Below are positions 1-8,006 of a stretch of DNA of 64,000 nt, piece by piece. Source of the DNA: Pseudomonas sp. ADAK13 (GTDB taxonomy: Bacteria; Pseudomonadota; Gammaproteobacteria; Pseudomonadales; Pseudomonadaceae); contig NZ_CP052860.1 of assembly GCF_012935715.1 (NCBI RefSeq), positions 1,116,001-1,180,000 of the forward strand. The letters are read 5' to 3'. Position numbers and translations under genes: made by a program. The first letter of the stretch is position 1. Every line of letters starts with the position of its first letter. The notes beneath the pieces were generated by a model. That model did not search any database. It had not been told where the DNA came from and saw only the letters and a program-made list of their open reading frames with translations.

Positions 1-2
1 CG

Positions 3-740
3 GCCTTCTGGGACGACTTCGACTCACTGTGCCAACGCTACCCCCAAGTACTGCCCTGGCTGCGCGAGCAGCATGCCCGTGGCGCCGTGCTCTGCGGCGA
101 AGCCACCGGGGTGTTCTGGCTCGCCGAGGCCGGCTTGCTGGACGGTAAGGAGGCGACCACCTACTGGCGCTTCTTCAACGCCTTCAGCGAACGCTTTCCC
201 AAGGTTCAACTGAACCAGGACAAGCACCTGACCGACGCCGACAACCTGTACTGCGCCGGCGGCACCACCTCGGCCTGCGACCTCTACATCTACCTGATCG
301 AGCGCTTCTGCGGCGCCAACATCGCCCAGGCGGTAGCCCGCGACATCCTTTATGAAGTGCAACGCAGCTATGCGCCGGGGCGTATCGGTTTTGGCGGCCA
401 GAAGCTGCATCAGGACGTGATCATCCTGCAAATCCAGCATTGGCTCGAAGAACACTTCGCCGACAAGTTCCGCTTCGAAGACGTGGCCCGGGAGCACGGC
501 ATGAGCATCCGCAACTTCATGCGCCGCTTCCAGACCGCCACCGGCGACAAGCCGCTGCATTACCTGCAACGCCTGCGCATCGAGACGGCCAAGGGCTTGC
601 TGTCCGGCAGTCGCAAAAGCATCAAGACCATCAGTTACGAAGTGGGTTACGACGACGCGAGCTTCTTTGCGCGGCTGTTCCGGCAACACACCGAGTTGTC
701 ACCCAATCAGTACCGCCAGCAATTCCAGCAAGCCGCGTAA
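3..740 (+). CDS. GlxA-family AraC-type transcriptional regulator, 5' part missing
   Basis: The reading frame is open from the first bases of the window, so the N-terminus lies upstream. The visible 245 residues hold the second half of a DJ-1/PfpI (class I glutamine amidotransferase-like) domain, including a LCGEATGVFWLAEAGLL stretch. A C-terminal AraC double helix-turn-helix follows: the first helix pair is around FEDVAREHGMSIRNFMRRF and the second ends in the family signature YDDASFFARLFRQHTELSP. Proteins of this architecture (GlxA, ArgR, CdhR, GbdR types) control amino-acid or quaternary-amine catabolism in Pseudomonas. The ligand cannot be told from this fragment. No partner genes are visible downstream, where a REPIN and a shared terminator precede zapE on the other strand. 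Confidence 0.88.
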   Translation, partial: AFWDDFDSLCQRYPQVLPWLREQHARGAVLCGEATGVFWLAEAGLLDGKEATTYWRFFNAFSERFPKVQLNQDKHLTDADNLYCAGGTTSACDLYIYLIERFCGANIAQAVARDILYEVQRSYAPGRIGFGGQKLHQDVIILQIQHWLEEHFADKFRFEDVAREHGMSIRNFMRRFQTATGDKPLHYLQRLRIETAKGLLSGSRKSIKTISYEVGYDDASFFARLFRQHTELSPNQYRQQFQQAA

Positions 741-764
741 CCAAAGGGTATACACAGTAAAAAT

Positions 765-853
765 GTGGGAGCTGGCTTGCCTGCGATGGCGGCGTGTCAG
801 GCACCAGATGCATTAGCTGACAGACCGCTATCGCGGGCAAGCCCGGCTCCCAC
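765..853. repeat. REPIN (inverted REP pair, GTGGGAGC type)
   Basis: A REP beginning GTGGGAGCTGGCTTGCCTGC at 765 is matched by an inverted, slightly diverged copy ending GGGCAAGCCCGGCTCCCAC at 853, with about 40 bases between them. This is the usual REP doublet of the fluorescens group. It is non-coding and lies between the AraC-type gene and the terminator of zapE. Confidence 0.9.
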
Positions 854-886
854 CGTTGATTTCTGTTGACCTGGAAATTTTGCATT

Positions 887-917
887 AAAAAGGCCCGCAT
901 CGCTGCGGGCCTTTTTC
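887..917. terminator. Bidirectional intrinsic terminator
   Basis: The stem GGCCCGCA / TGCGGGCC has a four-base loop, with an A-run on the left and a T-run on the right. It can therefore terminate both the upstream AraC-type gene (+) and zapE (-). Confidence 0.9.
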
Positions 918-933
918 ATTTCGAGCACATCGC

Positions 934-2028
934 TTACGGCTTGTGCGCCCGCGACAGGAACTCGTGGGACTGCATTTCCAGCAAGCGGCTCAAGGTCCGT
1001 TGGAATTCGAAGTTCAAGCGACCGCCGGTGTAGAGGTCCTTGAGCTCGACTTCCGCCGAGATGATCAGCTTGACGTTACGGTCGTAGAATTCGTCGACCA
1101 TGTTGATAAAGCGCCGCGCGATGTCGTCGGTGGTGACGCTCATCTGCTCGACGCCGCTCAGGATCACCGCGTGGAAGATCTTGCCCAGTTCGATGTAGTC
1201 GTTCTGGCTGCGGGGGCCGTCGCACAGTTCGCGGAATTCGAACCAGGCCACGTCATCGCAGGTGCGCAACGCAATGATTTCGCGGTTTTCGATGATCAAC
1301 TTGTCGTTTTCGATCGCCTGGGTGCATTCCGGCGTCAGCGCGCGGAAGCTTTTGCGCAGGCTTTCCTGGGCCACTTCGTTGAGCGGGTAGTGGAACAGTT
1401 CGGCTTGCTCAAGGTGACGCAGGCGGTAGTCGACGCCGCTGTCGACGTTGACGATGTCGGTGTTCTGCTTGATCAGGGCAATGGCCGGCAGGAAGCGCGC
1501 GCGTTGCAGGCCGTCCTTGTACAGGCCGTCGGGCACGATGTTCGAGGTGGCGACCAGGGTCACGCCGTTCTTGAACAGCTCTTCCATCAGGGTGCCGAGG
1601 ATCATCGCGTCGGTGATGTCGGACACGAAGAACTCATCGAAACAGATCACCCGAGCTTCTTCCGAGAAGCGCTTGGCGATGATGGTCAGCGGGTTCTTCT
1701 CGCCCGGCAGGGTCTTCATCTCTTCGTGCACGCGCTTCATGAAGCGGTGAAAGTGAGTACGGACCTTTTCCTTGAACGGCAGCGCTTCAAAGAAGGTATC
1801 GACCAGGTAAGTCTTGCCCCGGCCAACACCACCCCAGAAGTACAGGCCCTTGACCGGCGTGTGGTCTTTCTTGCCAAACAACTTGCTGAACATGCCCGGC
1901 TTGTTCTGCGAGGCCTGGACCAGATCGTCGTACAGGCGTTGCAAATGGCGCACCGCAGTTTCCTGGGCAGCGTCATGGAAGAATTCCGGGCGTTTCAGAT
2001 CAGCTTGATATCGTTCTAGGGGCGTCAT
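934..2028 (-). CDS. zapE: Cell division protein ZapE (AFG1-like ATPase)
   Basis: 364 residues, the usual length for the family. The P-loop GGVGRGKT lies at about residues 66-73 and the Walker B segment VICFDEFF at about 127-134, the pattern of AFG1/LACE1-type P-loop ATPases. In E. coli, ZapE associates with the Z-ring and destabilises FtsZ polymers in an ATP-dependent way under stress or low oxygen. The ATG at 2028 opens MTPLERYQADLKRPEF, which matches the expected N-terminus. The gene follows trpS on the same strand after a gap of about 80 bases. It ends at the shared terminator at 887-917. Confidence 0.95.
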   Translation of the reverse strand: MTPLERYQADLKRPEFFHDAAQETAVRHLQRLYDDLVQASQNKPGMFSKLFGKKDHTPVKGLYFWGGVGRGKTYLVDTFFEALPFKEKVRTHFHRFMKRVHEEMKTLPGEKNPLTIIAKRFSEEARVICFDEFFVSDITDAMILGTLMEELFKNGVTLVATSNIVPDGLYKDGLQRARFLPAIALIKQNTDIVNVDSGVDYRLRHLEQAELFHYPLNEVAQESLRKSFRALTPECTQAIENDKLIIENREIIALRTCDDVAWFEFRELCDGPRSQNDYIELGKIFHAVILSGVEQMSVTTDDIARRFINMVDEFYDRNVKLIISAEVELKDLYTGGRLNFEFQRTLSRLLEMQSHEFLSRAHKP

Positions 2029-2106
2029 AATTCGTTAGCAAGGCAACAAAAACGGGCCGCCACTGTAACGACGGCCCTGAAGAATGGCAATCAACCCTTG
2101 GTCGGG

Positions 2107-3462
2107 TCAATCCTCGATTGGGGTCAACGCAACGCGCAAGGCTTCAATCGCCGCATCCCGCGAGGCGCTGTCGGCGAACGCCGGGCTATCGGCGACGACT
2201 TCACCGTCCAGCCACACGCTGAAGCTCGAGGCTTCACTGCGTACATCCAGCGCCTGACCCGACTGCAGCTGCTTGGTCACCGCGCCGGCGGCTTTACCGT
2301 CGGCAAAGTTGCGCGACAACAGCAGTTGCTCGCCTTCGGCCGCCAGCAAACGGAAGCGGAAGCTGCCGTCGTCTTCGCGGAAGCTGACAAAACGTGCGGC
2401 TTTCGCAGCTTTCTTCTTGGTGGTGGCGGCAACGGCGACCGGGTTGACGAACGAACGCAGGCCCACCGCTTCACGCAGCTCGGCCAGGAACGGTGCCGCC
2501 ACGGCGCGGGCTTTCTTGGCGCCGATCAGCAGCAGGTCTTCCATGTCCGACGGGCGCGACATCAGTTGGTGGTAACGCTCACGCGCCTCACCCAGTTGGC
2601 CGTCCAGCAATTGGAACAGACGGTTCTTCGCCTCGCCCCAGCCCAGGCCTTGCAGCAATTCGCCGCGGAACTCTTCTTCCTGGGCCTTGGTGGCAAATGC
2701 CTGGTACAGGGTGAACAGGTGGGAATTGTCCGGATCTTTCGCTTCGCCCGGCGCGCGGGAGTCAGTGACGATGCGCGAGATCGCGTCCTTCATGTCCTTG
2801 GCGCTGGTGAACAACGGGATGGTGTTGTCGTAGCTCTTCGACATCTTGCGGCCATCCAGGCCCGGCAAGGTGGCGACGCTTTCTTCGATCAACGCCTCGG
2901 GCATGGTGAAGAATTCTTTGCCATTGCCGAACAGGTGGTTGAAGCGCTGGCCGATGTCCCGGGCCATTTCCACGTGCTGGATCTGGTCACGACCGACCGG
3001 CACCTTATGGGCGTTGAACATCAGGATGTCCGCCGCCATCAGCACCGGGTAGCTGTACAGGCCCATGGTGATGCCCGCATCCGGGTCTTCGCCGTTTTCC
3101 AGGTTCTTGTCCACCGAGGCCTTGTAGGCGTGCGCACGGTTGAGCAGGCCCTTGGCCGCCACGCAGGTCAGCAGCCAGGTCAGCTCGGGGATTTCCGGGA
3201 TGTCGGACTGGCGATAGAACGTCACGCGGTTCACATCCAGGCCACCGGCCAGCCAGGTCGCAGCGATTTCCATGCGCGAGCGCTGGATACGCTGCGGGTC
3301 ATCGCACTTGATCAGGGCGTGGTAGTCGGCCAGGAAGTAAAAGGAGTCGGCATTGGCGTCCTGGCTGGCAAGGATCGCCGGGCGAATCGCGCCGGCGTAG
3401 TTGCCCAGGTGCGGCGTGCCGGTGGTGGTGATACCGGTGAGGATGCGGGTACGGGTCGTCAT
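2107..3462 (-). CDS. trpS: Tryptophan--tRNA ligase
   Basis: Class I aminoacyl-tRNA synthetase that charges tRNA-Trp in the cytoplasm. The HIGH-equivalent motif GTPHLGN lies near residues 13-19, and the KMSKS loop GRKMSKSYDN is clear in the middle. The start at 3462 (MTTRTRILTGIT) is chosen because family alignment begins there; an in-frame upstream start would add 14 unrelated residues. At 451 residues it is about 100 longer than the E. coli enzyme (334). The extra C-terminal block, from about residue 340, contains lysine-rich and strand-like sequence and is seen in other Pseudomonas TrpS proteins. It sits 16 bases downstream of the hydrolase gene, so co-transcription is likely. Confidence 0.96.
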   Translation of the reverse strand: MTTRTRILTGITTTGTPHLGNYAGAIRPAILASQDANADSFYFLADYHALIKCDDPQRIQRSRMEIAATWLAGGLDVNRVTFYRQSDIPEIPELTWLLTCVAAKGLLNRAHAYKASVDKNLENGEDPDAGITMGLYSYPVLMAADILMFNAHKVPVGRDQIQHVEMARDIGQRFNHLFGNGKEFFTMPEALIEESVATLPGLDGRKMSKSYDNTIPLFTSAKDMKDAISRIVTDSRAPGEAKDPDNSHLFTLYQAFATKAQEEEFRGELLQGLGWGEAKNRLFQLLDGQLGEARERYHQLMSRPSDMEDLLLIGAKKARAVAAPFLAELREAVGLRSFVNPVAVAATTKKKAAKAARFVSFREDDGSFRFRLLAAEGEQLLLSRNFADGKAAGAVTKQLQSGQALDVRSEASSFSVWLDGEVVADSPAFADSASRDAAIEALRVALTPIED

Positions 3463-3478
3463 GGGTGATCGCTTTTCA

Positions 3479-4108
3479 TCAATTCGAAAGACGTGGCAGC
3501 ACAAGATCCTTGAGATCGGTCAGCTTGCCATGAAAAAAGTGTCCGCATTCTGCCACTTTCAGCAGTTCATGGGGGCGATTCAGGGCGGCGGACCAGTCGT
3601 AGACCAGCTGCGGGTCGACCACTTCGTCGGTTTCCGGTTGGATCACGGTCAATGGGCAGCCCTGTGGCAACACGTCGTTATCCCGCAGGCGCATCACCGC
3701 CGCGGCCACCATGAACAGGTGGGCGAGTTTTTCGCCCTTGGCTTCCAGGCGGCCGCCGAGGGTGCCTGCCACAAACCCGCCGAAGGAAAACCCCAGCAGG
3801 GTGATCGGCAGGTCGGAATGCTTTTCACGCAGCCAGGTGGCGGCGGCTTCGGCGTCGTCGACTTCACCGGTGCCCATATCGTGCGTACCGGCGCTGGCGC
3901 CGACACCGCGATAATTGAATCGCAATGTGATCAAGCCGGCATCGCGCGCAGTGCGTTGCAGGGTCGATACGACTTTGTTGAGCATGGTGCCGCCCTGCAC
4001 CGGGTTAGGGTGGCAGATCAGCGCCAGGCCACGTGGCTCGGGGTGATCCAGATACAGGGCTTCCAGTTGGCCTACCGGGCCATCGATCAAAACGGGGGTT
4101 TCACGCAT
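3479..4108 (-). CDS. Alpha/beta hydrolase
   Basis: A small (about 209-residue) alpha/beta-hydrolase fold protein with the nucleophile elbow GFSFGG at mid-protein, an oxyanion-type ICHPNPVQGG loop near residue 40, and a terminal CGHFFHGK segment supplying the catalytic histidine. It resembles the CC/dienelactone-hydrolase-like proteins next to trpS in other pseudomonads. The substrate is unknown. The ATG at 4108 starts MRETPVLIDG, but a TTG two codons upstream (4114) has a GGAG placed eight bases before it and may be the true start. The gene lies immediately upstream of trpS on the same strand. Confidence 0.85.
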   Translation of the reverse strand: MRETPVLIDGPVGQLEALYLDHPEPRGLALICHPNPVQGGTMLNKVVSTLQRTARDAGLITLRFNYRGVGASAGTHDMGTGEVDDAEAAATWLREKHSDLPITLLGFSFGGFVAGTLGGRLEAKGEKLAHLFMVAAAVMRLRDNDVLPQGCPLTVIQPETDEVVDPQLVYDWSAALNRPHELLKVAECGHFFHGKLTDLKDLVLPRLSN

Positions 4109-4255
4109 CAGCAAGGAAGGAACTCCGTGACCTCTCAAGGGGTCGACTCGTCTAGCTAAAAGTCTGTGCATGGCATCATTGCGAGCTTAATCGCGGTATA
4201 CAGCGCAGGTCCGAGCCGTTAACGTAAAGCAAAGCCGTTTATAGAGGAAGGACTC

Positions 4256-4693
4256 GTGGAACACTCGCTCTTAGTTTGGTTGTTGCCGACTCTCGCCTTG
4301 GTTGCCGGTGTCGCCATTGGATTCCTGGTTGCCCGCCTGCTGCCGAATGCCGCGCCTAACCGCACGCAACGTCAGCTGGATGACATTCAGGAACGTTTTG
4401 ACAGTTATCAGAACGAGGTTGTTACCCACTTCAACAGCACCGCGACCCTGGTGAAAAAGCTCACTCAGAGCTACCAGGAAGTACAGGATCATCTCGCCGA
4501 GGGTGCCAACCGCCTGGCCCTGGACGACATCACCCGCCAGCGTCTGCTGGCCGCGCTGCATTCCGATGCACCGCAAGCGCCACGGGAACGCCTGACCCCA
4601 CCTCGGGAAAATCAGGAACCGCCACGGGACTACGCGCCAAAAACGCCAAACGCCCCGGGGATGCTGGATGAGCATTACGGCTTGAAGAAGTAA
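4256..4693 (+). CDS. zapG: Cell-envelope protein YhcB/ZapG (DUF1043)
   Basis: A 145-residue protein with one N-terminal transmembrane helix (about residues 5-27, rich in L, V and A, ending FLVARLL). A coiled-coil-forming segment follows (QRQLDDIQERFDSYQNEV), then a proline-rich, charged tail. This matches the YhcB/ZapG family, an inner-membrane protein linked to division and envelope synthesis. The GTG start is preceded by AGAGGAAG. The gene diverges from the hydrolase-trpS-zapE group and is monocistronic, with a strong terminator directly after it. Confidence 0.88.
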   Translation: MEHSLLVWLLPTLALVAGVAIGFLVARLLPNAAPNRTQRQLDDIQERFDSYQNEVVTHFNSTATLVKKLTQSYQEVQDHLAEGANRLALDDITRQRLLAALHSDAPQAPRERLTPPRENQEPPRDYAPKTPNAPGMLDEHYGLKK

Positions 4694-4712
4694 TACGTTT
4701 TCAAGCGATATG

Positions 4713-4751
4713 AAAAAGCCCGGCTGATCGATGATCAGCCGGGCTTTTTTT
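4713..4751 (+). terminator. Intrinsic terminator of zapG
   Basis: A perfect 12-bp stem GCCCGGCTGATC / GATCAGCCGGGC with a three-base loop, followed by seven T residues. Confidence 0.93.
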
Positions 4752-4779
4752 GTTTGGCTTCGTTGGATGGAGTGAGTAC

Positions 4780-5611
4780 ATATCCGTTGCTGCGGTCAGG
4801 GCTGCTATGGGTTCCGCCCTTACGGCGGGTCACTTTTGAAAGGAGCCCAAAAGTAACCAAAAGGCTCTTGCCCCACCACTCGGCACCTCGCCCAGGCTCG
4901 GTGTGCCCTCTCTCCGGTACTACTCCGCGGGCCGCCGCGACGGGGCGTCCCTGCCCCGTCGCGGCTAAACCGGCGTCCTGCCGGTTTACCCGCTCCGTAC
5001 TACCTGCGTTCGGCCAGCGTGGTTTAACGGGGCGCCTAAGATCAAGATCAAAAGCAGATCAACAGCACAGCGGCCTACAGGCCGGCTTGAGTGGTGTGAA
5101 GCAAAGGCAAAATCAAAATCAAAAGCCAGAGCGAGCACGGTCAAATGTGGGAGCTGGCTTGCCTGCGATGCAGACAACTCGGTACATCAGACACACCGAG
5201 GTGATGCCATCGCAGGCAAGCCAGCTCCCACAGAAAAGCAGAGCCGCAGCAGTTTCAGATTTGGTTTTCGCTTTGGCTTTGGCTTTTGATCTGGCTTCTA
5301 CCACTCAAGCCGGCCGGTAGGCCGCTGTGCTCTTGCTTTTGATCTTGATCTGGCTCTGACTGCCCCAATAAGCCCGAGGCCGAACGCAGGGATTGAGGAG
5401 CGGGTAAACCGGCAGGACGCCGGTTTAGCCGCGACGGGGCAGGGACGCCCCGTCGCGGCGGCCCGCGGAGCAATGCCGGAGTGAGGGAACACCGAGCCTA
5501 GGCGAGGTGCCGACAGGCGGGGCAGAGCGCTTTGGTTACTTTGCCGCTTTTGCAAAGTGACCCGCTGTAAGAGCGGAACCATAAGTAGCCGTTACCGAAG
5601 CAACGGATATA
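4780..5611. repeat. Imperfect inverted repeat of about 830 bp (arms 4780-5130 and 5256-5611)
   Basis: The left arm begins TATCCGTTGCTGCGGTCAGG, and the right arm read in reverse begins TATCCGTTGCTTCGGTAACG. The arms stay aligned for about 350 bases. Shared blocks include GCGGGTCACTTT, AAAGTAACCAAA, GGCACCTCGCC and CGGCCTAC, and a G+C-rich core carries its own hairpins (GCGACGGGG / CCCCGTCGC and TAAACCGG / CCGGTTTA). I estimate by eye that the arms are roughly 80-85% identical. No convincing coding sequence or transposase is present. Open frames occur in it, but they are by-products of the palindrome. A REPIN occupies the central spacer. The element fills the whole space between zapG and the ABC exporter gene. 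Confidence 0.9.
5147..5231. repeat. REPIN (GTGGGAGC type) in the centre of the large inverted repeat
   Basis: GTGGGAGCTGGCTTGCCTGC at 5147 is matched by an exact inverted copy ending at 5231, with about 37 bases between. The inner flanks (ACTCGGTA...CACCGAGGT) pair as well. It lies at the symmetry axis of the 4780-5611 repeat. Confidence 0.93.
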
Positions 5612-5621
5612 CCCCAAAGTC

Positions 5622-7346
5622 TCAAACCAGCGCCTGCTCCGCCAACTGCCCGTTCTCGATCCGCACATGCCGTCCATGGAAACGCTTGAGGCTGCTGCGG
5701 TGCCCGACGCTGACGATGCTCAACCCCGGCAACTCATCGATCAACGCCTGATACAGCGCCGCCTCGTCCTCCTCGTCCATCGCCGACGTAGCTTCATCCA
5801 TGTACAGCCATTGCGGCTCAAACAGCAATGCGCGAGCAAACGCCAGACGCTGCTGCTCACCCGGTGACAACATGCGCTGCCAGTGGTTGGCTTCATCCAA
5901 CCGAGGAATCAGATGCGCCAGGCGGCAGGTTTCCAGCACCTGTGCATAACGTTCCGCCGGGTACGCACCCTCCTCCTGTGGATAACTCAACACGCCGCGC
6001 AAGGTGCCAATCGGCAGATACGGCTTCTGCGGCAGGAACAGGTAACGCTCGGCCGGCAAGCGAATGTTGCCGTGACCGTTTGGCCACAGATTACCCATGG
6101 CCCGCAGCAAGGTTGATTTACCGCTGCCGGAGCGACCGCTGAGCATCAAGCGCTCCCCCTCGGCGACGGTCAGGTTGGCGCCGTCGAGCAGGTGACGACC
6201 ATCGGCCAGGTCCAGGCTGAGGTTGTTCATCTGCAAACTGCCGCCCTGACGCTGCAACTCAATGCCCATGTTGCGGCCTTCGTTTTCTTCCATCGCCTCG
6301 CCAAAACTCAGCAGACGATCACAGGTCGCGCGCCAGCTGGCCAACACGGTATATGCGTCGACAAACCAGCTCAGGCTGCCCTGCACGCTGCCAAAGGCAC
6401 TGGCCACCTGCATCAGCACACCCAGCTCTATCTGCCCGGAAAAGTAGCGCGGCGCGGCCACCACAAACGGAAAGATGATCGCAATCTGCGAGTATCCGCT
6501 AGTGAAGAAATTCAGGCGCTTCTTGAGCTGCATGATGCTCCAGAAGTTGCTCCACACCCGCCCGAAACGTGCACTCAGCTGTTGGTGTTCATTCGGCTCG
6601 CCATTGAACAGCGCAATGCTTTCGGCGTTCTCGCGCACCCGCACCAGGCTGAAACGCAAGTCGGCCTCAAACCGTTGTTGGCGGTTGCTCAAGCCGATCA
6701 GTTTTCGACCAATCAAGTGGGTCAACCAACTGCCCAGCACGGCATACACCAGCGCCGCCCAGAACATGTAGCCGGGAATCGTAATGCCCCACACTTCAAT
6801 GCTGCCGGACACGCCCCACAAAATCACCGAGAACGACACCAGGCTCACCAGGTTACTGATAAAGCCCAGGCCCAGGCTGAGGGTGCTGCTGGTGAAGGCG
6901 TTGAGGTCTTCGGAGATACGTTGGTCGGGGTTATCGGTGTAGCCGCCGTATTCCAGGTGGTAGTAGTTCTTCTGGCTCAGCCACTTGGCGAAGTAGGTTT
7001 CGGTCAGCCAGCGCCGCCAGCGGATGGTGAGCATTTGCTGCAAATAAGAGGTGAACACCCCGGTGACGATCGCCACTACAGCGATCACGCTGAAGTACAT
7101 CAGCAAATGGGTGAAGGCGTCGTAGTCCTTCTTTTCCAGGGCGTTGTAGAAGTCGCGATTCCAGCTGTTGAACCACACCGACACGGCCACGCTGAACAGC
7201 GACAGCCCCAGCACCACCAGCAACAACAGCCAGGCCTTGACCTTCTCCTCACTGCGCCAGTAAGGGGTGATCAGCGCCCAGACTTTCCTTAAAAATTGCC
7301 CACGCACCGCGTCATTGACCGCGGAATACTCAGCGTTCTGATTCAT
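5622..7346 (-). CDS. ABC transporter, fused permease and ATPase (SbmA/BacA-YddA type)
   Basis: A 574-residue half-transporter. The N-terminal two-thirds is a membrane domain with about six hydrophobic helices (for example ALITPYW, LLLLVVLGLSLFSVAVSVW and YFSVIAVVAIVTGVFTSYL) and the SbmA/BacA-like region TIRWRRWLTETYFAKWL. The C-terminal nucleotide-binding domain has Walker A SGRSGSGKST, signature LSPGEQQRLAFARALL and Walker B WLYMDEATSAMDEE. Proteins of this family transport peptides, cobalamin-like or lipid substrates; the substrate here is unknown. It is monocistronic, on the minus strand, and ends just outside the large inverted repeat. The start at 7346 (MNQNAEYSAV) gives the usual N-terminus. 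Confidence 0.9.
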   Translation of the reverse strand: MNQNAEYSAVNDAVRGQFLRKVWALITPYWRSEEKVKAWLLLLVVLGLSLFSVAVSVWFNSWNRDFYNALEKKDYDAFTHLLMYFSVIAVVAIVTGVFTSYLQQMLTIRWRRWLTETYFAKWLSQKNYYHLEYGGYTDNPDQRISEDLNAFTSSTLSLGLGFISNLVSLVSFSVILWGVSGSIEVWGITIPGYMFWAALVYAVLGSWLTHLIGRKLIGLSNRQQRFEADLRFSLVRVRENAESIALFNGEPNEHQQLSARFGRVWSNFWSIMQLKKRLNFFTSGYSQIAIIFPFVVAAPRYFSGQIELGVLMQVASAFGSVQGSLSWFVDAYTVLASWRATCDRLLSFGEAMEENEGRNMGIELQRQGGSLQMNNLSLDLADGRHLLDGANLTVAEGERLMLSGRSGSGKSTLLRAMGNLWPNGHGNIRLPAERYLFLPQKPYLPIGTLRGVLSYPQEEGAYPAERYAQVLETCRLAHLIPRLDEANHWQRMLSPGEQQRLAFARALLFEPQWLYMDEATSAMDEEDEAALYQALIDELPGLSIVSVGHRSSLKRFHGRHVRIENGQLAEQALV

Positions 7347-7445
7347 TGTTCAGGCTCGGTAGGAAATAAAGAACAGGCGTCGGATCGATCATAGCCGATC
7401 GATCCGGGGCTCCGTGCAGCCTGAAGCAGATTGTTCAGTCGCCGT

Positions 7446-8006
7446 TCAACGTCGTACCGGGCGCTTCTGCAGCTTGCGCTGCAACGTCCGGCGATGCATG
7501 CCCAGGGCGCGGGCGGTGGCGGAGATATTGCCTTCGTGCTCGGTCAACACCCGCTGGATGTGCTCCCACTGCAGGCGGTCCACCGACATCGGGTTTTCCG
7601 GCACCAGGGTGTCGAGGTCGGCGTGCTCGGAGAGCAAGGCAGCCAGGACGTCGTCGGCGTCTGCCGGCTTGCACAGGTAGTTGCAGGCGCCGCGCTTGAT
7701 GGCCTCCACCGCGGTGGCAATGCTGGAATAGCCGGTGAGGATCACCACGCGCATTTCCGGGTCCAGCTCCAGCAGCTTGGGCAGCAGCACCAGGCCGGAG
7801 TCACCGTCCATTTTCAGGTCCAGGGCGGCGTATTCCGGCAGGTCGGCCGTGGCGATGGTCAGGCCTTCTTCGGCGGAACCTGCGGTGCTGACACGAAAGC
7901 CACGACGGCTCATGGCGCGGGCCATCACGCGGGTAAAGGTGGCGTCGTCATCTACCAGCAGCAGGTGCGGCAGTTCTTCGCCTTCGACTTGGATCTCGTC
8001 ACTCAT
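7446..8006 (-). CDS. roxR: Redox response regulator RoxR (RegA/PrrA/ActR family)
   Basis: A 186-residue response regulator. The receiver domain carries the acidic pair in LLLVDDD (about residues 15-21) and the phospho-acceptor aspartate in ALDLKMDGDSG. After a short linker comes a Fis-type helix-turn-helix ending ARALGMHRRTLQRKLQKR, the signature of the RegA/ActR/PrrA family. RoxSR in P. aeruginosa responds to respiratory inhibition by cyanide and adjusts terminal oxidase expression; this is family knowledge. The ATG at 8006 overlaps the last codons of roxS by eight bases, so translation is probably coupled. Confidence 0.94.
   Translation of the reverse strand: MSDEIQVEGEELPHLLLVDDDATFTRVMARAMSRRGFRVSTAGSAEEGLTIATADLPEYAALDLKMDGDSGLVLLPKLLELDPEMRVVILTGYSSIATAVEAIKRGACNYLCKPADADDVLAALLSEHADLDTLVPENPMSVDRLQWEHIQRVLTEHEGNISATARALGMHRRTLQRKLQKRPVRR

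Noticed and set aside
4754..5582. Several open frames inside the long inverted repeat
   Set aside because: The same peptides appear from both arms on opposite strands, as expected from a palindromic non-coding repeat; no start signals.
7875..7903. GGAACC ... CCAC inside roxR
   Set aside because: Spacer of 19 bases, no final A, and it lies within a conserved coding sequence.
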